64,000 bases of DNA from Glycine soja (lineage: Eukaryota; Streptophyta; Magnoliopsida; Fabales; Fabaceae), in assembly GCF_004193775.1 (NCBI RefSeq), contig NC_041021.1:21978632-22042631 (forward strand), read 5' to 3'. The notes below the pieces were generated by a model, which worked only from the letters and a program-made list of their open reading frames with translations, searched no databases and had not been told where the DNA came from. Numbering within the stretch: the first letter of the stretch is position 1; every line of letters starts with the position of its first letter. Below are positions 54,686 through 64,000 of the stretch, piece after piece. The translations under genes and the position numbers were made by a program.

Positions 54686-56481
54686 CTAGCGGTTTCTAAT
54701 TATATGGTCCATTAAATCTATCATATGCTGACAATAGCTGAGAAGTCTGTGGATCTCCTCGGGGGCGGAGTAAGTGTCTGCCATTGCTTTAGCCTTGGCT
54801 AGTAATCGGGGAAGTTCTTGACTCCCGTTCAAGGTAAGAGCAAATCGGTCCATCCACATTGTTGCCTCTTGATGTAACGCATCGATCACCCTTCCTCTTG
54901 GTACTTGGTGATAATAGCTAACATGTTGGTCTCTGTCTCGCATAACCGCTGAGTCAAACTTCTTTTGGACCTCGAGCAAGCCTTCAATTCATCTTTCAAG
55001 ATCAAACTATCTACTTGTGATTGGTCCCTTTCCTCTCTTCGGAGTTTAAGCTCGTTGTTGCTACCCCACAGAGCCCCTCGGAACTTGTTCCGACCATGCT
55101 TTTCCCTACGAGCCCTCTTGGTCTCTTGTTCCAAAGCCTTGGTGGTAGCTATATTTATATCTCTCAGTTCGGCATTCTCCTTTCGGATTTTAAGAGCTGC
55201 TGATTTGAACCTTTCTTTGACTGTTTGAGCTTGCTTGAGTTCCGTCCTAAGGGCCTGCACCTCTTCGTCTTCCTCTGGTGCCTCAACTTTCTCCCTTTTA
55301 GCGGTTCTCAAACTCGGGAGCCAATCCAAACCTTGCACGTGGGCATCTAACCACTTACGATAGCCATCGATGGGCCCATTGTTACTGCCCTTGAGTTCCT
55401 TGTCTTTCTTTTGCAACACCTCTCATGCCTTGCGGACCTTCTGAAGTGTCTCTATGTTGGTCTTATTGAAGCCTTGTGAAATGATAGGCGCGAGCTCATC
55501 CTCTAGTGGCGCCCCTCTCATAGGGTAGCCAAGTTGTCTTATAGCAAGAACGGGATTGCAGCTGATGCAACCCCTCGTCCCGATCAAGGGAACATTTGGA
55601 AATCCTCCGCATGAAATAAGAACTCCGGTTCTTCCTTCCATCCATCGAGGGAACCAGTTGACAGATGCCCCTTCTTTGCTTGCTAAGAGTTGGTCCCAAT
55701 TTGCCCCTCCTTTCTCTGTGCATGAACGGTGGCTTTCTAGCGAGCAAGCATGCCTCACCTCTTGGCGAAAAAGGTGTGAAACTAACCATAGATAAAGAAC
55801 TGGAGTACAACAAACAATCCTTGTATTTCTCTTTTCACATCTTCGGTCGAAGGTGTCATATAGGTCGGCTGGCATAGCGACAACCGGGCTTTCCTTGTGG
55901 TTATGATAGGCGAGAAAAGCGTTGATCGCTGCCAGGTCCACCAACCCATCCACATTCGGAAAGAGGACTCCTCCGAAAATCAACAGTGCGAGAATATCTA
56001 TGAACAGGGCCCACTCGCCTTTACCTACCAAGATTCTTGCTTTTGCCTCCAAATATTTTCTCGGTATTCCAACCACCCCATTTTTGACTTGCTTCCTGTG
56101 GTCTAATTCCTGCACCGAGATTTGGACTATCTTGGAAATTCTAGCTAATGAGGGATAGAACCCTGTGAAGAGGTATGGTTTCCTCCCCCCTAGAGGGCAT
56201 CCTAGGATCTCTTCAAATTCTTCTACCATAGGTGATATCTGGAAGTCCCCAAAGGTGAAGCACCTCAACGGCTGATCATAATACTGGGCGAGGGAGGCAA
56301 TGACCTCTGTGGACACTTCTACCATGGCTAAGTCCCAGATTTTACCGTAAGCTTTGCGAAAAGCTTGTCGCTGGAGCTGACCCATTAACTGCCCTAACTC
56401 CTTTAGACTGGTGGTCCCTAGGCTCTTAACCTTGACTTGATAGAACCTCCTTTTAAGTGAAGGCATTTGACTTGATACCAT
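54686..56481 (-). pseudogene. Element D ORF1, upstream of gag
   Basis: Start ATG at 56481 (MVSSQMPSLKRRFYQVK). The frame is open for 352 codons to a TGA near 55423, continues in frame to 54886, then shifts to the frame 54979-54686. The N-terminal two thirds looks like a globular helical domain (LGQLQRQ, YGKIWDLA, DFQISPMVEEFEEILGCPLGG). The C-terminal third is a long Glu/Lys/Arg coiled coil (about 55400-54900). Its position and size fit the extra ORF1 of Ogre elements, whose function is unknown. The N-terminal part also recalls plant mobile-domain-like proteins, but I cannot confirm homology. Confidence 0.75.
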
Positions 56482-57038
56482 GTTTTACTAAAGTGAACAA
56501 AAATCGGTGCGAATCAAAACTCCGACATCTATCATAGGTGGAATGGATGAATGCATGAAGAAATGCATATGACACAGATGCAATTTATGAATACGGGAGC
56601 CCGGGAAATTGTCTCCTTCTTAGATACAACGTCTTAGGGTAGCAAAGTGCCCAACGTATGTATTTAAGAAGGTGACACAGACCCTCCGTTGGTTCGTTAA
56701 AGAGAGGGGATCATGACAGAACCCGTGCGTGATGCATATGCGAAAGGCGCAACACGGGAATGTAGATAGTATAACAATATTCACAAAATATAAGCAAAAG
56801 GGTACATGACACTTATGCATGGCAATGTGAAAAAATGGCACGCAGCGTGTCCGCTTCGTGCCCCTATTCAAAGGACCTATATGGGAGGGAGCTAACTAGG
56901 CTTTTAGTGATAATTCCCAAGGTGGTCATATCTCTCTTGATGGTTTCTAGAGGTATCATCCCCTTCGAAGAACATATGGCAGCAGTAGGGACTACTAGAA
57001 CCAATATGTTATCAAAGAGAAAAACTCTAGATGAGGAT
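56482..57038 (-). other. Element D 5' leader, cut by element F
   Basis: Sequence upstream of ORF1 with no recognised feature. It ends at AGGAT (57034-57038), the presumed left target duplication of element F. The rest of D's leader and its 5' LTR should lie beyond F, outside the window. Confidence 0.6.
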
Positions 57039-58188
57039 TGATGTGCCATCATTTTCTTCTATTTTCTAAACCCTTTTTGCACCATTTTAATTACTGATTG
57101 GTCTTAATTGTCAATTAATCAGGCAGTTTTATTATTTGGACTCATTTAGCTAATTTGATGTTTTTAATCTAATTTCAGGAATTAATGAAACATTGGGCTT
57201 AATCTGGATTTTGGTTATGGACTTGAAGAGGGCAAATTAAGCAGCGCTTACCTTAGTTAATTAGGAAATTTCGCAATTTTATTTTATGTTGTTCAGTGTT
57301 TATTTCGTTTTGGGCCAAAGTATTGTAATAGGGCCCAGTGACTTTGAATGACTCTTTTTAAATAGCAGCCTTGGGATTCGTGCAAGGGCATTCTGGGATG
57401 CTATTCATTATTCAAAGCTTTTGTTTTAGGGTTTTACGTTTTCTGCTTTGCTGCTACTTTTTTCGTTCTTAATGCAATTTTACGTTTTCTGCTTCTAATT
57501 TCAATTTCGTTCTTGCTTCTTCTTCTACTCTCATTTACGTTTCTGTATCATTTACATTTCTGTTCATTTACGTTTCTGTTCATTTACGTTTCTGCTTCAT
57601 GTTTCATTTGCGTTTTCTGTTTGAATCCATGGAAAGCTAGATTTTCTGGTGTTGTTTCCTTTTGAGGACGAAGCCCAACTCTCTTTGAGGTTTCGCTTGT
57701 AATGTGGTTTCCTGGCAGTTTTCCCTTCACCAGTTATCCCAAATTCGTGAATATTAATCAGTGCACGCTTCGTGTTCGATTAATTGCCTCTGAGCCTAAT
57801 TTGCGTTCATGCTTAATGGACGAATGGCTAACTGGTGTATGTGGTGCCTAATCACGTATTGATAACCCTAAGTTGATTTTCGCTTAGTAAATTGAATTAG
57901 GGTTGGATTAAGTGGTTGACTGTTAGGGACGAATTCTCCATAACCCAGGATAAGAGAATGGCTTATGAATCAGAGGAAACAACCCGTTTTTAATATTAGT
58001 AATTTTGTATTCCAGTTACTTGTTCTGCTCTTTAATCACAAAACAAACAACCCCCCCCCCCCATCGTTACTGTTACTGCAAGTATATTATGAACATTTGG
58101 TTTGTCACTGCTCGTTGGGAAACGACCTAGGATCACTTCCTAGTTACTGCATTTTCATGTTTATTTGATTCGGGTACGGTCTCGATCA
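57039..58188 (+). repeat. Element F 5' LTR (1150 bp)
   Basis: TGATGTGCCATC ... GTCTCGATCA. A TATA-like TTTTAAATAG lies near 57355-57364 and a C13 run near 58050. The solo LTR at 18905-20060 is the same family in opposite orientation. Confidence 0.9.
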
Positions 58189-58192
58189 AATT

Positions 58193-58210
58193 TGGCGCTG
58201 TTGCCGGGGA
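58193..58210 (+). promoter_or_regulatory. Element F primer binding site, tRNA-Asp
   Basis: TGGCGCTGTTGCCGGGGA matches the complement of the plant tRNA-Asp 3' end (TGGCGCCGTTGCCGGGGA) with one mismatch. It starts 4 nt after the LTR. Confidence 0.9.
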
Positions 58211-59051
58211 GCAGTGTCCAAAGGTTCATAATAGCTAGCTAGTGTTGTGTGTTTAATCCTTTCGTGTTTTATGTTTAATTGTTAGTATTGTGTTAGTATG
58301 TGTGTTAGTGTTGTTTAGTGTCCTGGTATTTTATTTAGTGTGTGTTCTGTTTCAGTTTTCCCATTAAGCGTTTCCCCTGTTTCAGTCTTGGGTGTTTTGC
58401 TGTGAATAGTTTTTTGCGACGGACTTAGCGACCACTTTTGCTTGCGGCAAAACAGAGTAGTAGTAGAAATCAATTAGAGACGGATTTTAGCGACCACCCA
58501 TGCTGAATTATTTTTTATTTTTTGTTTTAGTAGCTAGGGTTGTTATTTTTGGCTGAATTTTTTTGTGGTAACTTCTTTTAATCCATATTTTGTGGGAAAA
58601 ATAGCTAGAGCCTTTAGTTTGGTCAGATTTGAAAGTTCCAAAAAAGTAGCAAATTTTGTGTTTGTCAAAACTTCAAACGGCCATAACTTTTGCTCCGGTT
58701 ATCAGAATCGCAATTATTATATATGCATTTGGGGTAGAAAAAAATTTCCTACGCCGTGGCAGCCTGCCATAGGCTGGCTGAGATCTCCATCTTCCAAAAA
58801 AAGCAATTCTGTCAAAAGTTTTTTATTTTTCAAGTTTTATTCACTTATTTTTCTTAACCTACCATTTTTAGCTTTCATAGTTAGACTTTGAATTTTTGTC
58901 TAAAAGTTTTTGTGCTATCTTCTCATCATTTTATAAGGTTGCTCACAAAATTTCAAGTCATTTGGATATCATTTGAGGGTAGCTGTAGTTCAAACCTACA
59001 CCTTTATTTACATGACAAGGCAACTAGTTGTGTGCATGCTGAATGTAGTGT
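58211..59051 (+). other. Element F 5' leader
   Basis: 841 bp of T-rich leader between PBS and the gag ATG. No ORF with a recognised domain is seen. Confidence 0.65.
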
Positions 59052-60960
59052 ATGACTAGAGGCAATCCATCTGACTTACAACCCTTTGATCCTGAGATAG
59101 ATAGGACATTTCATAGATTAGTTAGGCATCATTTTATACCTTTTGATCATTCTGAGCATTCCATTACTGGTGAATCTGTGCATTCTGTTATTGGTGATTT
59201 TGAACATCCTGATCTTGAGCACTATAATTTTGAGCATTCTGATTCTGAGCATTCTGATTTTGCACATTCTGAGAACATGGCACAACCTCCACCCCGTGAG
59301 AGGACTCTAAGGGAAATGGCTGCACCTGATTTCACCTACGAAAACTTGTGCATCCAATACCCTGATGAGGATGTCCCATATGTTCTTAAAACTGGACTGA
59401 TTCATTTGCTTCCAAAGTTTCATGGTCTTGCAGGTGAAGACTCGCACAAACATTTGAAAGAATTTCACATTGTCTGCTCCACCATGAAACCCCCAGATGT
59501 CCAAGAGGATCACATATTTCTGCAAGCTTTTCCTCATTCATTAGAGGGAGTGGCAAAGGACTGGCTGTATTACCTTTCTCCAAGGTCCATCACGAGCTGG
59601 GATGACCTTAAGAGAGTATTTTTAGAAAAAAATTTCCCTGCTTCCAGGACCACAGCCATCAAGAAGGATATCTCAGGTATTAGACAACTCAGTGGAGAGA
59701 GCCTATATGAGTACTGGGAGAGATTTAAAAAAACTATGTGCCAGTTGCCCCCACCATCAGATTTCAGAGCAGCTTCTTCTCCAATATTTTTATGAAGGAC
59801 TCAGTAATATGGAGAGAAGTATGATAGATGCTGCCAGTGGTGGAGCCCTTGGAGACATGACTCCTGCTGAAGCCAGAAATTTAATTGAGAAGATGGCTTC
59901 CAATTCTCAGCAGTTTAGCGCCATAAATGATGCCATAGTCATTAGAGGAGTGCATGAGGTAGCTACAAACTCAACTGCATCATCTGAGACTAAGAAGCTT
60001 GAAGGCAAACTGGATGCATTGGTTAACTTGGTAACCCATCTGGCCTTGAATCAGAAATCTTTACCTGTTGCAAGGGTTTGTGGTTTGTGCTCCTCTGCTG
60101 ACCACCATACAGACCTTTGCCCTTCCATGCAGCAACCTGGAGCAATTGAGCAGCTTGAAGCTTATGCTGCAAATATTTACAATAGACCTCCTCAACCTCA
60201 GCAGCAAAATCAACCACAGCAGAACAATTATGACCTCTCCAGCAACAGATACAACCCTGGATGGAGGAATCACCCTAATCTCAAATGGTCCAGCCCTCAG
60301 CAACAACAACAGCAGCCTGCTCCTTCCTTCCAAAATGCTGCTGGCCCAAGCAGACCATACATTCCTCCACCAATCCAACAACAACAACAACCCCAGAAAC
60401 AACCAACAGTTGAGACCCCTCCACAACCTTCCCTCGAAGAACTTGTGAGGCAAATGACTATGCAGAACATGCAGTTTCAACAAGAGACCAGAGCCTCCAT
60501 TCAGAGCTTAACCAATCAGATGGGACAATTGGCTACCCAATTGAATCAACAACAGTCCCAGAATTCTGACAAGCTACCTTCTCAAGCTGTCCAAAATCCC
60601 AAAAATGTCAGTGCCATTTCATTGAGGTCGGGAAAGCAGTGTCAAGGACCTCAACCCGTAGCACCTTCCTCATCTACAAATGAACCTGCCAAACTTCACT
60701 CTACTCCAGAAAAAGGTGATGACAAAAATTTACCTAACAATTTCTGTGCAGGTGAATCTTCTTCCACAGGTAATTCTGATTTGCAGAAGCAGCACATTCC
60801 CCCTCTTCCATTCCCTCCAAGAGCAGTTTCCAACAAAAAAATGGAAGAGGCAGAGAAAGAGATCTTGGAAACATTCAGAAAAGTAGAGGTAAACATACCT
60901 CTACTGGATGCAATAAAGCAAATTCCAAGATATGCCAAATTCTTAAAGGACCTGTGCACT
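59052..60960 (+). pseudogene. gag: Element F gag
   Basis: ATG 59052. The N-terminal part has acidic heptad-like EHSDSEHSDF repeats, then the capsid core with KFHGLAGEDSHKHLKEFH and AFPHSLEGVAKDWLYYLSP. Within FKK, an A7 run (59727-59733) has one base too many, so the frame changes and the rest of Gag (CPHHQISEQLLLQYFYEGL) continues in the frame opened at 59692. A knuckle-like CGLCSSADHHTDLC (about 60088-60129) and a long Gln/Pro-rich region (60180-60600) follow. The gene is intact apart from the single-base indel. Confidence 0.88.
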
Positions 60961-62925
60961 AATAAAAGGAAGCTTAAAGGAAGTGAACGAATTAGCATGG
61001 GCAGAAATGACTCCGCATTGATTGGTAAATATGTTCCTCAAATTCCTGAAAAATGCAAAGATCTAGGTACATTCAGCATACCTTGTATTATAGGGAATAG
61101 TAAGTTTGACAATGCCATGCTAGATTTAGGAGCTTCTGTTAGTGTTATGCCTCTGTCTATTTTTAATTCTCTATCTCTAGGACCCTTGCAGTCAACTGAT
61201 GTGGTAATTCATTTAGCTAATAGAAGTGTTGCCTACCCTGTTGGTTTCATAGAAGATGTCTTAGTTAGAGTTGGTGAACTGATTTTCCCTGTTGATTTTT
61301 ATATTTTGAATATGGAAGATGGATTTTCTCAGGGATCAGTTCCCATCATTCTAGGTAGACCCTTTATGAAAACTGCTAGAACTAAGATAGATGTTTATGC
61401 AGGCACACTATCCATGGAGTTTGGTGATATAACTGTTCATTTTAATATTCTGGATGCTATGAAATACCCATCTGAAGATCTTTCTGTATTTCGTGCTAAA
61501 ATAATTGACCATGTTGTTGATGAATACATGACTGATCTTTATTCTAATCTGCATGCCTCTCACTCTTCATGCATTGAGTCTGAAATTGTACTTGATCATA
61601 TGTCTGAATTTGATGCTGAGAGTGAATCTGAGATTGATATTGATTGCATGCCTGGTGGTGGTGTTTTACCTCTTGAGATTGATTTTATAGAGTCAGATAG
61701 GACTAACCATGTTTCAGGAAGTACACATACCTCTGACTTTCTTTATGAGGTAAAGGCTGAGAAACCATCTCCTTCTACCACTGTCCAGCCAACCACACCA
61801 GAATTGAAGCCTCTGCCATCAAATTTAAAATACGCTTACTTGGATGATAGCAAGAGTTTTCTAGTGATTATATCTGCCTCCCTTGCTGATGAGCAAGAGG
61901 AGAAGTTGTTGTCAGTTCTCAAGAAGCATAAGAAGGCTATAGGCTGGACCTTGGCGGACATTCCTGGTATTAGCCCATCCATATGTATGCATCGAATAAA
62001 TTTAGAGGATGGAGCTAAACTAGTAAGACAGCCACAGAGAAGACTCAACCCGATGATTCTTGACGTAGTGAAGAAGGAGATAACCAAGCTTTTGCAAGCT
62101 GGAATCATTTATCCTATCTCCGACAGCCAATGGGTGAGTCCCGTCCAGGTAGTCCCGAAGAAGACCGGCCTCACAATGATCAAAAATAAGAAGGAGGAGC
62201 TGATTCCTACTCGGGTGCAGAACAGTTGGAGAGTCTGCATTGACTATAGAAGGCTGAACCAAGTCACCAAAAAGGACCATTTTCCCCTGCCATTCATTGA
62301 CCAGATGCTTGAGCGCCTGGCAGGTAAATCTCACTACTGTTTCCTTGATGGTTTTTCTGGTTATATGCAAATTACTATTGCTCCTGAGGATCAGGAAAAG
62401 ACCACATTCACCTGCCCCTTCGGCACTTTTGCCTATAGGAGGATGCCTTTCGGCCTGTGCAATGCCCCTGGTACCTTCCAGCGGTGCATGATTAGTATTT
62501 TCAGTGACTTCTTAGAAAATTGCATAGAGGTGTTCATGGATGATTTCACTGTGTATGGATCCTCTTTTGATGGTTGTCTGGATAGTTTGGAAAAAGTTTT
62601 GAATAGATGCATTGAAACTAACCTTGTTCTAAATTTTGAAAAATGTCATTTTATGGTTGAGCAAGGTATAGTTTTAGGCCACATTATTTCCAATAAGGGT
62701 ATTGAAGTAGATCCTGCAAAAATTTCTGTTATTTCACAATTGCCTTACCCCTCTTGTGTGCGAGAGGTGCGATCTTTTCTTGGTCATGCAGGATTCTACA
62801 GGCGCTTTATAAGGGATTTTAGCAAAGTAGCCCTTCCACTGTCCAACTTGTTGCAAAAGGAGGTGGAGTTTGACTTTAATGACAGACGCAAAGAGGCTTT
62901 TGATTGCCTCAAAAGAGCACTGACT
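60961..62925 (+). pseudogene. Element F protease and reverse transcriptase
   Basis: It continues the frame of the 1115-codon ORF. Protease: active site LDLGASVSVMP (about 61120), with DLG instead of the usual D-S/T-G as in other Athila elements, and IILGRPFM near its end. An acidic linker (61550-61800) follows. RT: WVSPVQVVPKK, WRVCIDYRRLN, YCFLDGFSGYMQI, FGLCNAPGTFQRCM, catalytic VFMDDFTVYG (about 62530-62560) and thumb VRSFLGHAGFYRRFI. No stop is present in this part. It ends at a frameshift in a C-rich run near 62925. Confidence 0.9.
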
Positions 62926-64000
62926 CCCCCATCATCCAGGCACCCGATTGGACAGCCCTTTTTGAGCTTATGTGTGATGCATCAAATTATGCATTGGGGG
63001 CTGTCCTTGCTCAGAAAATTGATAAATTTCCCAGGGTGATATATTATGCTTCTAGGACTTTAGATGCTGCCCAAGCGAATTATACTACTACTGAGAAAGA
63101 GCTTCTAGCCATAGTTTTTGCTCTTGAAAAATTTCGATCTTATTTGCTTGGTACCCGCATTATTGTTTATACTGACCATGCAGCTCTAAAGTACTTGTTG
63201 AAGAAGGCTGATTCTAAGCCTAGGTTGATCCGATGGATGCTCTGGCTCCAAGAGTTTGACTTGGAGATCCGTGATAGGAGCGGAGCACAAAATCTAGTTG
63301 CTGATCATTTGAGTCGGATCGAACGTGTATCAGATGCGGATTCACCCATTCGGGATGATTTCCCGGATGATCATTTGTATATACTGTATAGTATTTCTGA
63401 CTCTCTTTCTACTCTCTAGTTTGCTAACATTGTCAATTATTTAGTTGCCTCTGTTTTTCCTCCCTTAGCATCCAAGGCCCAAAAAGATAAAATTAAAAGT
63501 GATGCTAAGCATTTTATTTGGGATGACCCCTACTTGTGGAAATTGTGTAGTGATCAGGTAATTAGACGATGCATTCCAGATCATGAGACTGACTCAGTCC
63601 TGCAGTTCTGTCATTCTTTCGCACCGGGAGGTCATCTGGGTGTTCAAAGGACAGCTCGCAAAGTGCTTGATTGTGGTTTTTATTGGCCCACCATCTTTAA
63701 AGATGCGTGGAAGATTTGCAGCACTTGTGAGCAGTGTCAGAGAGCAGAAAATACACTTACATGGCGACAACAAATGCCTCAGCAACCTATGATATTCTGT
63801 GAGGTGTTTGATGTTTGGGGTATAGATTTCATGGGTCCTTTTCTTGTCTCTTTTGGTTATGTTTACATTCTCCTTGCAGTTGACTATGTTTCAAAATGGG
63901 TGGAAGTCAAGCCAACTAGAACTAATGATGCTAAAGTTGTTGCAGACTTTGTCAGGTCTAATCTGTTTTGCAGATTTGGAGTACCTAAAGCAATTGTTAG
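62926..64000 (+). pseudogene. Element F RNase H and partial integrase
   Basis: A new frame carries RNase H ([49 protein letters not shown]) up to a stop at 63419. In the same frame after that stop comes the integrase: zinc finger with both His and both Cys (GGHLGVQRTARK ... CSTCEQC) and the start of the core with the first catalytic Asp in WGIDFMGPF. The window ends before the second Asp. The stop at 63419 separates the two domains; whether it is a mutation cannot be settled here. Confidence 0.85.

Larger units (their letters stand above)
25867..57038 (-). mobile_element. Element D: Tat/Ogre-like Ty3/gypsy element (5' end outside window)
   Basis: On the minus strand, right to left: leader (57038-56482), ORF1, gag, protease with G-patch, small intron-like spacer, RT, gRH, second RNase H, integrase, a roughly 5-kb repeat-rich 3' region, polypurine tract and 3' LTR (27651-25867). 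Excluding the 14.5-kb element E the visible part is about 16.6 kb. ORF1 upstream of gag, the pro-RT intron, two RNase H domains and a long 3' region are the recognised hallmarks of the Tat/Ogre lineage. Many stop codons show that this copy is dead. Its 5' LTR lies beyond element F, outside the window. Confidence 0.88.
57039..64000 (+). mobile_element. Element F: Athila-type Ty3/gypsy element (3' end outside window)
   Basis: 5' LTR, tRNA-Asp PBS, leader, gag, protease, RT, RNase H and the first part of integrase in the usual Ty3/gypsy order. The protease DLGAS and RT FMDD variants and the tRNA-Asp primer are typical of Athila. It is inserted in element D. Two frameshifts break the polyprotein. 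The 3' LTR and any env-like ORF are outside the window. Confidence 0.9.

Noticed and set aside
55496..56158. Plus-strand and alternative minus-strand ORFs over ORF1 of D
   Set aside because: They overlap the much longer ORF1 frame and show no domain.
59727..59733. Programmed -1 frameshift at the A7 run in element F
   Set aside because: The downstream frame needs +1 (or -2), so the slippery A-AAA-AAC heptamer would give the wrong frame. An indel is simpler.
1..64000. Host protein-coding genes, tRNA or rRNA genes
   Set aside because: I looked for cloverleaf boxes, conserved rRNA words and non-transposon domains on both strands and found none that I can support.

Overview
This window is nuclear plant DNA made almost entirely of nested transposable elements. 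I find no convincing host gene, rRNA, tRNA or CRISPR. The element set is plant-specific: Tat/Ogre-type Ty3/gypsy elements with an extra 5' ORF, two RNase H domains and a pro-RT intron; an Athila-type element primed by tRNA-Asp; a plant RTE LINE; a short copia-like solo LTR; and a gag-rich non-autonomous gypsy family primed by tRNA-Met. This mix suggests a legume, most likely soybean (Glycine). That species call is my inference and no search was run.

Layout, left to right. 1-653 is the truncated end of an LTR on the minus strand, and 654-1785 is AT-rich with nothing recognised. 1786-16895 is element C (minus strand), a non-autonomous Ty3/gypsy element with two different LTR types. Element A (2622-6119, plus, imperfect 5-bp TSD) sits in C's 3' LTR. 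Element B (7144-13640, plus, perfect TSD ACTTT) sits in C's gag. 16896-18647 holds a decayed, unrecognised coding region on the minus strand. 18648-25866 is an old LTR-like sequence (G), interrupted by a solo LTR of the Athila family (18905-20060) and by a nearly intact RTE LINE (21221-24399) that landed in an AT tract.

25867-57038 is a large Tat/Ogre-like element D on the minus strand. Right to left it carries ORF1 (56481-54686), gag, protease with a G-patch, a small intron-like spacer, RT, two RNase H domains, integrase, a roughly 5-kb repeat-rich 3' region and the 3' LTR. Element E (37558-52101, plus, TSD CATCC) is inserted in D's gag-pro frame. E has the same kind of LTR and 3' region but no pol, and it contains a copia-like solo LTR (42946-43706, TSD TAGGA). 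At 57039 an Athila-type element F begins on the plus strand, apparently inserted in D's 5' leader, and runs off the window within integrase.

How the parts work together. B, A and C keep gag and partly protease but have lost a working RT, so they must depend on another element. E keeps LTRs, primer site and gag without pol, so a D-like element is its plausible partner. The main points of interest are: four exact 51-nt GT...AG cassettes repeated in the 3' regions of both D and E; an in-frame pro-RT intron in D; a chimeric element with mismatched LTRs; deletion scars shared by independent non-autonomous copies; and different tandem repeats occupying the same 3' position in related elements.
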